From Nemertoderma westbladi (taxonomy: Eukaryota; Xenacoelomorpha; Nemertodermatida; Nemertodermatidae): a DNA stretch of 47,915 bases. Made by a program: the position numbers and the translations under genes. How positions within the stretch are numbered: position 1 is the stretch's first letter; each line of letters starts with the position of its first letter. Below are positions 18,601 through 28,009 of this stretch, piece by piece. The stretch covers positions 1 to 47,915 of the forward strand of contig JAUCBJ010000582.1 in NCBI GenBank assembly GCA_032718475.1, read 5' to 3'. The notes beneath the pieces are model-generated. The model did not search any database and was not told where the DNA came from. It saw only the letters and a program-made list of their open reading frames with translations.

Positions 18601-20342
18601 GTCTCTAGCACAGGAGTGGCTTTGGGAACGACAGGCCCAATTATTTCAGGCTCATCAACTATTGTAGGGAGTCCTTTGACCTGAATAATTTGTTCTGTGG
18701 GTTCTGTACTACCTAAGTCTGTGCTAGCTAGTTGTCTTCTAACCGCTGGGGGCAAATCAGGCAATTTGTAACGGTGGGATGTTTTTCTACGCCTGCTTAG
18801 ACGAGATCTATTTCCTCCGCCTTCAGGATCGGTGGTTTCGCTTTCCTCCGATGATGTGTATCCCTGGCGTTTGGGAGTAGATCTTCTCATCATCTGCATG
18901 TGACTAGCAGTTAACTGTTTATTTATGATGTCTTGCGTCTCTTGCAGATTTTCCAACTCTAGTTGGGTAGTCTCCTCAGACGCTCTCCATTCTGCTTCTG
19001 CCACCGCTGCCTTTCTTTCTGCTTCTGCTTCTGCCGCCGCTGCCTTTCTTTTTGCTTCTGCCTCTGCCGCCGCTGCCTTTCTTTCTGCTTCTGCTTCTGC
19101 CGCCGTTACTGCTGCTGCCTTTCTTTCTGCTTCTGCTTCTGCCGCCGTTACTGCTGCTGCCTTTCGGTCCTCTATCCGTTTTTTCTTTACTTGTTCTTCT
19201 TGGACTCTAGCGAGGTGGAGTTTTTCATCAAATTTAGCTTGGTTCGCAGCTAACATTTCCGCATCGATTGAGTCCAACACAAGCTTGGTTCCTTCACTAT
19301 TGGGGCGAAGTCCAGCCAGTCGTCTCCTCAACTCCTCATCACCCAAGAAAAGTTGATAGTCTGACAGATAGATGTCTATGGCGTCTCTCGAGGGCGGCTT
19401 CTCCACTGCTGTCTCTTCGCTTTCCACTTGAGAAAGGGTGGCATCGGTGGGTTCTTCATAGGTTGGTCTCTCAGCCAGCTGGGATTTCCACTGGGCCGTT
19501 TCTTGAACTTTGAGACCGACCCGCTGGAACCAAGTCTTAACAGCAACCTGCAGCGACGTGTCCTGTCTTCTTTTGGAAGTTTCCTCAAAGGCTGATAAGA
19601 TTAGTCTAATACGTAGGGTTCTTTCTCGTACTTGATATAGCAGTTCTTCCTGCTCTTGAGGTCCTTGGGGTTGTCGAAACAGTTGTTCTTCTAATCGCTC
19701 TAAGGAGCCGAAGAATCCCTGCACATATCCTGCTGCCGACCTCTTCCAAACAGCTGGATCCATCGTATCTTTAGCCACTCCCATCCTGTGTATATCTTCC
19801 CAAGTAGCTTCGGACAAATCTAACGGGAGTCCGGGTCCGGGAAAGTTCCATTGTGACTCGACAATAGACATCAATTCTTCCCTGGCGTATCCCGCATAAC
19901 TATCTTGGGTCGCCCGCTTGCTTCTCGACCAATCGGCTTGATGTTCCTCCACCGCTATCAATATAGTAGTTAGCACTGCGGCAGGAAGGGTGAGAAGGGG
20001 ATCCGAGTAGGCTGTAGCCGCCATCTGCACTCCGCGTTCGGGGGTCAGCTCTACAGTATCCGAACTACTGGAGCTATCGGATCGCTGGGAACAAGTTTCT
20101 TGACTAGGATGTTGCTGCTGTTGGACAGCTGCTTCCTGGTTCCGTTTGTCTTGGGCCCGAGTGCCGATGATAGACCTACGGTGTTGGATTAGCTTAGGGT
20201 CTGACACTACTACTGGAGGGATGACCCTTCTTTCAGTAGGAGGTGAGCTGAACTCCTTTCTTAATCGCTCCACACTCCTATCTGTGTCACAGATGGTTGT
20301 ATCGATTAGACTGTCTGACAGGGTTTGCTGGGTGTCAGACAT
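15696..20342 (-). CDS. BEL/Pao Gag-protease polyprotein with RNase H remnant
   Basis: ATG at 20342 opens 1548 uninterrupted codons. In order: an acidic N-terminal region; an Ala/Glu/Lys-rich coiled coil of near-perfect repeats (AEAERKAA, about residues 390-455); a second coiled coil near 680; a DUF1759-type Gag core (KFNGDEMKWLPF, about residue 795, to about 960); zinc motifs CX2CX3HX4C, CX2CX4HX4C and CAKC...HH near residues 1075-1125; and an A17-type aspartic protease with LLDSGSTGTFID near 1247. At about residue 1440 the acidic linker jumps straight to WRHCLGTINPADIASRG, the segment at the end of BEL RNase H. RT is thus deleted in frame, and integrase is absent after the stop. Gag and protease appear usable, so particles could form, but enzymes must come from a relative. 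Confidence 0.92.
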   Translation of the reverse strand: MSDTQQTLSDSLIDTTICDTDRSVERLRKEFSSPPTERRVIPPVVVSDPKLIQHRRSIIGTRAQDKRNQEAAVQQQQHPSQETCSQRSDSSSSSDTVELTPERGVQMAATAYSDPLLTLPAAVLTTILIAVEEHQADWSRSKRATQDSYAGYAREELMSIVESQWNFPGPGLPLDLSEATWEDIHRMGVAKDTMDPAVWKRSAAGYVQGFFGSLERLEEQLFRQPQGPQEQEELLYQVRERTLRIRLILSAFEETSKRRQDTSLQVAVKTWFQRVGLKVQETAQWKSQLAERPTYEEPTDATLSQVESEETAVEKPPSRDAIDIYLSDYQLFLGDEELRRRLAGLRPNSEGTKLVLDSIDAEMLAANQAKFDEKLHLARVQEEQVKKKRIEDRKAAAVTAAEAEAERKAAAVTAAEAEAERKAAAAEAEAKRKAAAAEAEAERKAAVAEAEWRASEETTQLELENLQETQDIINKQLTASHMQMMRRSTPKRQGYTSSEESETTDPEGGGNRSRLSRRRKTSHRYKLPDLPPAVRRQLASTDLGSTEPTEQIIQVKGLPTIVDEPEIIGPVVPKATPVLETPVLPELNSKFPLHSTTLPVPGRTVHENIPVLEAEREIKDLSPVVPRQPATMLATPASAVEWVEEGRRGMNLLLGQMQETVHQLKGTVREGRAELQEVQQSIALERDKLVNIQKAIPIPPVTLCQPVRSEVLLAQGVEPTRIYTASEVETPIANPIKGDYKPVVNDIPYRPDNDPRNLYTDNSILNNTMAQESFTHQMARTEARQAVKVGEIVKFNGDEMKWLPFNEYYKDSIQNSVLSNGEKLRFLIKCLEGPPKLMALKFIGHPEGLRQVWDTLNIRYGNKDNIAKYLYAKLVAPRNFLSSGIIEFSDEIQEICRQLDWLGKSHEYQSSMVIGAVVSTLPKGGVCIRWDKKVLYMNEQQRRSPTMADLMSFLDGEVKLQLIKQSREKTSENKVSEKPVSRRRIIPVCYTDDGESQASQEENSGKDTAKSYYDNKTYKDVSKYKSRTSDRREQVTTTPPTSPKRIHGRKPEERTRVHNVTQGKVSNIKPKCALCDGPHRLSACAEFLKKSLVDRRAVMWDKRLCYNCLRSGHQRRTCYSDVKCAKCGAKHHILLHSEFERDNPSQVSEPELHVQFSDVNDTDQESEMEGFYTDEFSDANESCYLINTAVYRALTYEKVTDNEFPPTTFDRQPSWKAPTSNVGIREFPVVQVRVHGPTKSYIVNALLDSGSTGTFIDQELAEDIFAGQPKFRTKLNMSGIMQVWKSTLTADYYVGVLSTPQDKLGAQGIRSVKMVAIKNFATTQVEPYNWDEDESIQQLKIPRFQTDYPGVQILIGQNAHEALETLEKRPAQPQPLQTYAVRTRVGWYFTGPSRRTLKERLPQQQVYQVKEWEGESSDVDDPTEGTPYSSDNDDINSNVDQWRHCLGTINPADIASRGETPQELIDTPGWLGGSDFLNKEEEEWPPHITTAEIRQAKGAEKVTQQLNRPASRLCLLERDRKLSGNYGRQDTLPTTTSLIRQISRDSIT
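18985..19180 (-). repeat. In-frame coding repeats in gag coiled coil
   Basis: Tandem CTTTCTTTCTGCTTCTGC-type units encode repeated AEAERKAA blocks. Two longer units include an added ACGGC/GTTAC step (KAAAVTAAEAEAER). The repeats are nearly identical at DNA level, a sign of recent unit gain or loss. Confidence 0.85.
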
Positions 20343-20439
20343 GTTTAGCTATACGGTTGAATGCCTACTGCTATAGTTACAGTTAAAGCAAGTCTAGTAA
20401 TTCAGTATGACCGTTGGCCTAGTACCGTTAATTTATTAC

Positions 20440-20700
20440 AGTATATTAGAATATCGGTATACCTTATAATATATATAAGTATTGTAAACTAGTTTTGTCA
20501 CAGAGTACCGGTATATAATTTTAGCACAAATATATATAAATATATATTAGGCCTATCGTGAATACCGGTATACAGCTTACACTTATAGTATATATAAGTA
20601 TAATTATGAACTAGAATTAATTACAGAATACCGGTATGATTTCAGCTCAAATTTATAGAAATAAATATAATAAGCCTATGGTAAATACCGGTAGGTCAAT
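20440..20700 (+). repeat. About 60/120-bp AT-rich tandem repeat with ACCGGTA boxes
   Basis: TACCGGTA or close variants recur at about 20509, 20570, 20629 and 20690 (and ATCGGTA at 20453), with ATATATAAGTAT-type sequence between. Alternate copies are more alike, giving a 120-bp higher-order period. Confidence 0.75.
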
Positions 20701-21644
20701 TATTTTAGAATAATTGAATTTCTGAATTTTTTAGGGTTACTTGGTTACTTTAACTTACTTTATTACCGTTATTTAAGCAGTAGTCCAACTGATATTGAGA
20801 CCTAGTTGTTGTATGGCAGGCCTACTATTTATAAATCGTTTGAGTTGATTTATAATAGATATATACCCGTTTAAAAGGGGTTTTGTCAATATTTGAAATA
20901 AATGTTATTATTTCTGGGGGAGTCACTACACAGAAGCTGTGCGCTCTCAGTGAAGTGCTACCTATGGGACACTAAAACAGATAATTCTAATTTACCTAAG
21001 TTACTTAATACTACGAATTACTTACGATACGGGTGAGATTAAATCTCTAATTAAACACAACAAAAATATTACGTACGAAATTTTAGGGTAATTTTACAGG
21101 AAGTCTACAAACCAGCCTAACAAAGGGTTAGAATTCTGGTTATTACAACGGACAGGGTACTACGGTATTTGAAAATAATAAGTAGTAGTAAATATATTGC
21201 ACTGTCCAGATAGGAAAAATACCACCGCCTGACGACCTATAGCCGTATCGCTATAGGTACTACATTATGTATCACGGAGTGTTCCTACCTGGAAGTTAAT
21301 TACCGCGGACTACCAGATCCAACGTGCCTATTAACCACTTTACAACACAATACACTGCCTACACACTAATTACTTTCGGAAAGCACTGTACACCAAACCC
21401 TAAATTAGGTACAAGTACTTATTAAAAACAAATAACTAGCAGTTAAATATACTTGAACAGTTAAAAGAACCACGGCATCTGCTGGAGTGACCGGTGCACA
21501 AAATCACCAGTCTTTTCCTACGCCAAGCAGCCCGTGTAGTACCGGGGTTAATTTAACTATAACGGTATGTGTAACAAGCACAATTACTGTAGGAATAAAC
21601 TTGGGGACATGAATGTTGCGAATAATCGCATAAACTCTGAATAA

Positions 21645-22235
21645 TAAATATTACGCTACCCGTACAGAATACTCAAACAAAATACAAACCAAACGCTGGC
21701 AGACTACCACCAAGCCTAAGTAAACTACAGTATGTGTAGATTCCAAAATGGTTAGTTAGTATGCGTTCTAACACGGTAGTACGACTTATTCTTTAAGAGG
21801 GGATTGACCTTACAGCTATGGCTGCCCCAACTTACTAACTGGCACTTTATCAGACAAACTCTACACACGCAGCAATCTCTTCAGACCTAATAATAGCTAG
21901 ACAACAATCCAGCCTACAAAATATCTGAGTAATAACTATTACGGTACCTGAACAGACCACACAAAACAAACACAGGCCAAAAACGCTGGCAGAATACTGT
22001 CAAGCCTAAATAAACTACAGTATATGCAGTTTCCGAAATGGTTAGTTAGTATGCGTTCTAACACGGTAGTACGACTTATTCTTTAAGAGGGGATTGACCT
22101 TACAGCTATGGCTGCCCCAACTTACTAACTGGCACTTTATCAGACAAACTCTACACACGCCGTAATCTCTCCAAACCCAACAACAATCCGACAACAGTCC
22201 GGCCTACAGTTATCTGAACAATCTGAGCAGACTTA
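21645..22235 (+). repeat. Two 290-bp tandem repeats
   Basis: GTTAGTTAGTATGCGTTCTA starts at 21751 and again at 22041. The central 150 bp of the two units are identical and the edges are diverged. This identical core in untranslated DNA suggests recent duplication or gene conversion. Confidence 0.88.
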
Positions 22236-22404
22236 CACATCTTCAGCTCAATATTAACTTACTAGGAAATAAAACTGACAGAAATAGACCTAAGTACAAT
22301 CCCAATAAAAACCAGGCGTCCCCGATTTAATATCGAGACCTACCGGTATACATAATCAAAATCGAATAATACTAATGTACTTATACTGGAAGTACCGGTT
22401 AGGA

Positions 22405-22518
22405 CAGTTGGGCCTACAGACCTACAGCAGTACCGATTCTGGCAGTTGGGCCTACGGACCTACAGCAGTACCGATTCTGGCAGTTGGGCCTACGGACCTA
22501 CAGCAGTACCGGTTCAGG
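22405..22518 (+). repeat. 38-bp tandem repeat, three units
   Basis: The unit begins CAGTTGGGCCTAC and ends GCAGTACCGATTCTGG. Copies start at 22405, 22443 and 22481 and differ by one to three bases. Confidence 0.93.
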
Positions 22519-22562
22519 TTTACCGGTCGACCGGTACTTTCAACTTTATTGCTTACTGCAAT

Positions 22563-22580
22563 AAAGACAATAACTGTTAT
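22563..22580 (-). promoter_or_regulatory. Position expected for the primer-binding site; hairpin instead
   Basis: Directly downstream of the 5' LTR on the minus strand the sequence is ATAACAGTTATTG. It forms a 7-bp inverted repeat CAATAAC/GTTATTG with the LTR's last CA and does not start with the usual TGG complement of a tRNA 3' end. No tRNA match was recognised by eye. Confidence 0.35.
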
Positions 22581-23740
22581 TGTACGCGCTTTTGAAGACC
22601 TTTAGCAGTTTAACCTGCCAAAATTTATATGTCTTTTGGTTTATAAATAGACTTTAGAAATTGACAAATATTTAATACCAATAAACACAACATTAGCAGA
22701 AGCCAGCCTAGTGCGCGTCCATTCACCCGCTGGATATACCCGGGAGACTGGATTCTGAGGGCTTAGATTATTATTGCAGTGTAAGCTTACTTTATTATTC
22801 GATTGATCGTTAATAAATAATTTCTGACTAATATTATTCACTTTCGGGAAATATTAACAGTTCCTTTAGGACGTGGCGCTCTATCTATATGACTTATACT
22901 AATCACAACGGTAAGTCGGTAAGGCTTATGATTCACGTATGAGGCGCATTCTTTAGGAAATGCTTAGTTATCAACCACAATCATGCACACTACCGGTAAC
23001 ACACAATACTGCTCACTAATTTGCCGACCGTCAATGAATTTTATCATATATAAAGAGAACAGCAACTGACTCATGTAGTGCTTATCAAATAGCATTAAAT
23101 TCACTACAAACCACAATAATATAAGTCGCAATCGCTATATGTAACCCGTCTCTCTAACCTGTAGTGTATCAAGAAAATTGGGAAATTTGGGTTCTTTATA
23201 GATGTTCTCCAAATAATATTCAACCAACTGATACAAAATATGACAACAGTAAATAGCAGTATAATAATGTATGTTGAACCGATAATGTAAGACTGAACTG
23301 AGATAACAGTTATACGCTCTATAATTTAAGCCTACTAATGTTTCTTCTAAAGTCTGAAACGAATTGACTCTAGAGCCGGTGTTCCTGGCCTAGATAGAAA
23401 CAACACAACAGTATCAAGAAAAACAGTAAGACAGAACACTCCTAGCACGATCTGCCAAATATCTCCACATCGACAGAAAAAATCGCTCTGATTGGCTGTT
23501 AAGCTAAACAAAGAACCATGTGTCCAATGGCCGTTTCCATGTCAGCAACCAGCTGTTAGATGTCGTAATCTGAATCATCAAGGCTAAGCTGTGCCAGGGT
23601 ATTTGACGCATTGCGGGTTTTTTGCCTTACCATGTCCGCCAAAGCACACATATAGAAGAATGACTTTTATGTCCGTTAAAACACCTATAACGGTACCTTG
23701 CGGGCGAGGGGGACTGATTATATCCACAAAAGCTTTTACA
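22581..23740 (-). repeat. BEL 5' LTR
   Basis: 1160 bp. Edges are TGTACGCGCTTTTG and AAAAGCTTTTACA. Right edge abuts the duplication CCTCA at 23741-23745. Lacks the 12-bp insertion found in the 3' LTR. Confidence 0.95.
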
Positions 23741-24583
23741 CCTCACCTGACTTCCGGATCCATGATCCCAGGTAACAGAAGTCATCCACATGCTCAAGCA
23801 TACCATCTTTTGAGCTTATGCTCATCCGATCAGAGACTTGCTGAGGACTTTCAAAGTAAACTGTCAAAATTTTTGTCTTTCTGGAGTTAATAAAAAGACC
23901 AACACTAGAAGCAGCATGTTCTAATGAGCTGAGGAGCGGTTGGGCTCCCTCTAGTGATTCTGAGAGTTCTCCTAAGTCATCAGCAAAGTCTATAGATCAG
24001 TTAGGTACTTGGCAGGATTTCCTCGACTTCCGGAGCCAGTAGGTGGAGTTATCATCACCCCATCATCATTATGATGATCTAAGGACATGCGTAGAACATA
24101 GTCAACAACAATTATGAACAAGAATGGTGCAAGTGTGTCTCCCTGGAGGACGCCCCATAACACTTCAAATGGTTCTGTGTCACCGTCAACAGTAGACACA
24201 AATGTTGTCGAACCATCGTATACTGATCTGATTGCTGCAATAATTTCATCAGGAATCCCATATAATGAAAGTATGCTGAACATACGTGAGCGAGAGACTG
24301 AATCAAAGGCCTTGTAGAAGTCAACAAACATAACAGCCAAATGCCTGTCTTTCTTTTTTGATAACTCTTCAATTATCCTTCTAAGTGCCAAAATGGGCTC
24401 CATGGTCCCATGACCTTTACGGAACCCATTCTGATTTCCACGGAGCAGTCTCTCAATTGGATCCCTTATGCGATTTAATATATTTCTATTGGATAGCTTT
24501 GCAGCAATCGAGATCAATGAGATTCCCCGAAAAGAACCATTTAGGTTGCCCTTCTTGGGAACTGGCACCAACTTATTTGTTTT
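23741..24583 (-). pseudogene. LINE A RT domain, upstream half of the copy hit by BEL
   Basis: Minus-strand coding from 24571: VPVPKKGNLNGSFRGISLIS, RDPIERLLRGNQNGFRKGHG, AVMFVDFYKAFDSVSRSR (RT motif A), VLQGDTLAPFLFIIVVDYVL (motif B). After a frame break near 23990 comes the DFADD catalytic box (about 23970-23985), then LINSRKTKIL and the region up to GSWIRKSGE, where the BEL element sits. Protein continuity resumes at 11370. This is the best-preserved RT of the family in the window, but it has at least one frameshift and a nonsense codon. Confidence 0.88.
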
Positions 24584-24762
24584 CCGGAGCCAGTAGGTGG
24601 AGTTATCATCACCCCATCATCATTATGATGATCTAAGGACATGCGTAGAACATAGTCAACAACAATTATGAACAAGAATGGTGCAAGTGTGTCTCCCTGG
24701 AGGACGCCCCATAACACTTCAAATGGTTCTGTGTCACCGTCAACAGTAGACACTACTACAAC
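24584..24762 (-). pseudogene. Short second LINE A RT fragment
   Basis: Repeats the stretch seen at 24030-24205 (VSTVDGDTEPFEV through HNDDGVMITPPTGSG). It is bounded by a truncated RT copy at 24583 and by TACTACTACAACTAGG at 24756-24770, the (TAG)n-type 3' tail of the next LINE A copy. Confidence 0.85.
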
Positions 24763-25316
24763 TAGGATCGGCATGCTGCATTGCAGCTGCATTTTTAAGA
24801 ATGCTGTGCCGGCTTGTCAACAAAATTGCACCGCCACAACTCCCTATCACCCATGACATTTGCTAGATCATCCGCATGTTTAAGGCCAGTGTCCTTTAAG
24901 ATGCGTCTCAAGAAAGTCATGGGCTGTCCACCATGCTTATTCACTCCATGAGGCTGCCAAAGTACAAGATTATGCACTGGCTGGTCCTCACGGCAAAAGC
25001 AATGTCCTGCAAAGCGGAGGCGATTTTGTTCTAGTGTCAAGCTTGGGGGAACCAATGAGACACCTCCAATGTTATATAGTGTCTGGTTGGAGATGTGTGC
25101 ATTGTACTTGACACAATGTACCCGGCGTAGCATTCCTGCGAATGTGCCATCCAGAGATTTGGTGTCCTCAGCAGTTAGAGCCCAGCATGGACCTACTACT
25201 GGAACTACTGCTGCTCTAAATAATCGGACCTTAAGTTTCCGATTAATTCTAGGTGACTTCCAAATCCTGGAAAGCCTATTCAAGGCTGCCCATGCCTTTC
25301 CATTACGTATTCAGTA
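24763..25316 (-). pseudogene. LINE A C-terminal domain and 3' end
   Basis: Minus-strand coding from 25283: MNRLSRIWKSPRINRKLK, LTAEDTKSLDGTFAGMLRR, LEQNRLRFAGHCF, HNLVLWQPHGVNKHGGQPM, LKDTGLKHADDLANVMGD, ending at AQHS* near 24795. The 3' UTR is very short (ATGCAGCTGCAATGCAGC) and ends in GATCCTAGTTGTAGTAGT, giving the family's 3' tail. The upper end at 25316 joins an earlier part of the RT, so the middle of the protein is deleted. Confidence 0.88.
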
Positions 25317-25935
25317 GACACAAATGTTGTCGAACCATCGTATACTGATCTGATTGCTGCAATAATTTCATCAGGAATCCCACATAATGAAAGTATGCTG
25401 AATATACGTGAGCGAGAGACTGAATCAAAGGCCTTGTAGAAGTCAACAAACATAACAGCCAGATGCCTGTCTTTCTTTTTTGATAACTCTTCAATTATCC
25501 TTCTAAGTGCCAAAATGGGCTCCATGGTCCCATGACCTTTGCGGAACCCATTCTGATTTCCACGGAGCAGTCTCTCAATTGGATCCCTTATGCGATTTAA
25601 TATATTTCTATTGTATAGCTTTGCAGCAATCGAGAACCATAGATTGTTAGGTTGCCCTTCTTGGGAACTGGCACCAACTTATTTGTTTTCATTTCTTGTG
25701 GGACTCTTGTTGTTCGGTACATGTCTACTATGATGGGATAGATGAGCTTTAAACATTCAGGTATTTTAAAGACCTCAGGGGGGACACCATTATTCCACTG
25801 GCACGATTGGTCTTAATGCTCTTTGCAGCAGCCTTCACTTCCTCAAAGGAGATATCACCAATGGGAATATCTGGCCTTGCTATCATTGATTCAGCTAGAA
25901 TCCAGAAAGCTGACCAGTTTGTATGTAACCTCGAA
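25313..25935 (-). pseudogene. LINE A linker and RT N-terminal half
   Basis: Minus-strand coding across frames: ESMIARPDIPIGDISFEEVK and AAAKSIKTNRASG (start of RT, about 25890-25800), then MYRTTRVPQEMKTNKLVPVP, then MEPILALRRIIEELSKKKDR, HLAVMFVDFYKAFDSVSRSR and SVYDGSTTFVST, where it is fused to the C-terminal part at 25316. Frameshifts near 25640 and 25790 inactivate it. The fused order along the minus strand suggests one copy with a deletion of several hundred bases. Confidence 0.85.
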
Positions 25936-26163
25936 CGCAAGGTTGCACAGGGCAGCAGCAAGCGAAAACGCAATAAATCGGAAGATGATTATGGAGCGGG
26001 TTTGCACTAAACCAACTGTGAGTTCAAATACAGTATATACCGGTACGTGCACTAATGGTTTATTATAAAAACTAACGTTTTAGTGTACTACTTTGTATGA
26101 CTGTGCGTGGGGGGTTCAATTTTGATCTGTATATAGTGTCATTTATTCAAATCAGACCTGAAA

Positions 26164-26386
<223 letters not shown>

Positions 26387-26389
26387 CCT

Positions 26390-26911
26390 CCCGAATCGTA
26401 AAGTAAGGCATCACACCGTATAGCTCATTAAATTTTAGTCAATACACAAATATTTTACCCTTGTTACAGACATCATTAGTGCATTTTACAAAGCAAACTA
26501 ACCCAGGAAAACACTTCTGGATATGTAATGTGCCAATGTGACCATTTTTGGGTGCAGGAGTTCGGGGGACAGTACATAAACTTGTCACTTGGGGTAGTTT
26601 TTTATACTGAATTCGATGAATGGAACGGTTTTTCCAAAAAACTCTTTGATTTTCTTCAAAATTGCATAAAATTTTGAAAATAATGAAAAATTTCACTTTT
26701 TTTATTTTTCAAAGTTATATTGCACCCATGCGCGACAACGAAGCAAAAATTTGAAAATCCATTCCATTCATTTTGTTCGCCGTAAAATTCTGAGTCAGTG
26801 ATCCAATTTTCAAGTCCTGGTTCTCTTTTATTAAAAAAATAATGGTACCGAAAAAATGTAAAAGTTTAACTTAAATCATTAAGGAACTTACAAAGTGTTC
26901 ATCTCCCCTTA
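26390..26911 (+). mobile_element. Other half of the TTAA-target transposon
   Basis: AT-rich, non-coding DNA ending AAAGTGTTCATCTCCCC, then TTAA at about 26910-26913, after which LINE B resumes. The end is the mirror image of the terminus at 10862. The left limit is uncertain; the (CAGA)n array lies right beside it. Confidence 0.6.
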
Positions 26912-27849
26912 AATGTGCTGATTTCACAGCTCAGACAGGCAAAAATAAGTTGTTATATTGGTGCTCAATTTTATGGTTGTCCGTCCTTTGCGGACGATAT
27001 GTTTCTATTGTGCCCGTCCGTAATTGGCCTACAATACATGATTAATATTTGCAAAGATTTTTGTAAAGAGTATAAATTACAGATTAGTACTGATATTGAT
27101 CCGAAAAAAAGTAAAACTAAATGTATCCCGTTCCAGAACACATGGAAGCCGCCTAGTGTGAATATTTTAGTAAATAACGTTACACTACCATGATGGGTTG
27201 AGAAAGGGCTACATTTAGGAATTCTGCTTAATTTTACGTGTAGTTTCAATATAGATATACAGCGTAAGAGAGGTGCATTTATAGGAAAATTGGCAAATTT
27301 AAGGCAGGAATTTTCATTCGCTCACCCGCGGTGCTTGTCTAACATTCAACGTATTTATGCGACAAGTTTTTATGGAAGCCCAGTTTGGGATTTGGCTTCT
27401 GATGAATGCCGTAGAATATACACCGCTTGGAATACGAATGTGCGCTACTTTATCATCTACCGTATAACAGCCATAGGTTCATAGTAGAAGAAATTGTTAA
27501 TTTTCCCCACCCTAAGGTTATGCTCAGTAAACGTTTAGTTAAATTTGCAACTAGTGTTTTGACTTCTGATAAATTGTGTATAAGATTTCTCGCAAATTTA
27601 GTATTTTATGATTGTAGATGTAGAAGTGGTGCGAACTTGCGTAACATAGGGAATGAGTGTGGTATAAATGATCTACGTAAAATATCAGTAGGTGACCTTT
27701 GTAATTTACGATATGTGCCTTCTCCACCTGATAGTTACTGGCGAGTTAAATTGTGTAAGTAAATTATTGATTGCTATTTCGATGAGACTACAGTACCAGA
27801 TTTCTCATCTGAAGAACTAATTGAAATTTTGACATATGTATCGTCGTTC
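26912..27849 (+). pseudogene. LINE B, RT catalytic box to C-terminus
   Basis: Plus-strand coding resumes the RT after the TTAA site: SCYIGAQFYGCPSFADDMFL holds the FADD catalytic pair, then DFCKEYKLQISTDIDPKKSK, then GKLANLRQEFSFAHPRCLSN, FYGSPVWDLASDECRRIY, VEEIVNFPHPKVMLSKRLVK, SDKLCIRFLANLVFYD and SEELIEILTYV near 27840. Stops and frame changes occur near 27192, 27465 and 27760. The pattern is that of a CR1/Jockey-like LINE C-terminus, different from LINE A. The 3' untranslated part runs to about 27961, where the giant inverted-repeat element begins. Confidence 0.82.
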
Positions 27850-28009
27850 TAGATATTTTCTAGTGTCTCAATACTTATTTGTGTTTTTCCTTGTTTTTTT
27901 TGTGCTACTTACATATTAGTTAATTACTTAAATTTACTTTACATTACTGTGCGGTACTAATATGATATATTATTATAAATGAAACGGTAGGCGGTAGCCA
28001 GTGGGGTAT

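Larger units (their letters stand above)
20343..22580 (-). other. BEL leader (5' untranslated) region
   Basis: 2.2 kb between the 5' LTR and the gag ATG, unusually long for a BEL leader. It has no long ORF but three separate tandem-repeat families (20440-20700, 21645-22235, 22405-22518), many ACCGGT palindromes and a short perfect hairpin next to the LTR. It would be expected to contain the packaging signal. Confidence 0.7.
11371..23740 (-). mobile_element. BEL/Pao LTR retrotransposon, 12.4 kb, RT and integrase deleted
   Basis: Two direct LTRs (TG...CA) flank about 10 kb. The 5-bp duplication CCTCA and the DUF1759-type gag plus A17-type protease identify BEL/Pao. In minus-strand order the element has the 5' LTR (22581-23740), a long tandem-repeat-rich leader, gag-protease fused to a remnant of the RNase H end (15696-20342), a spacer, an accessory zinc-knuckle ORF (12621-14069) and the 3' LTR. 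RT, most of RNase H and integrase are missing, so it must move in trans if at all. LTRs differ by about five substitutions and one 12-bp indel, indicating a recent insertion. Confidence 0.92.

Noticed and set aside
18271-19588. Plus-strand Ser/Cys/Phe-rich ORFs opposite the BEL gag
   Set aside because: Low-complexity complements of the Ala/Glu/Lys coiled-coil repeats.
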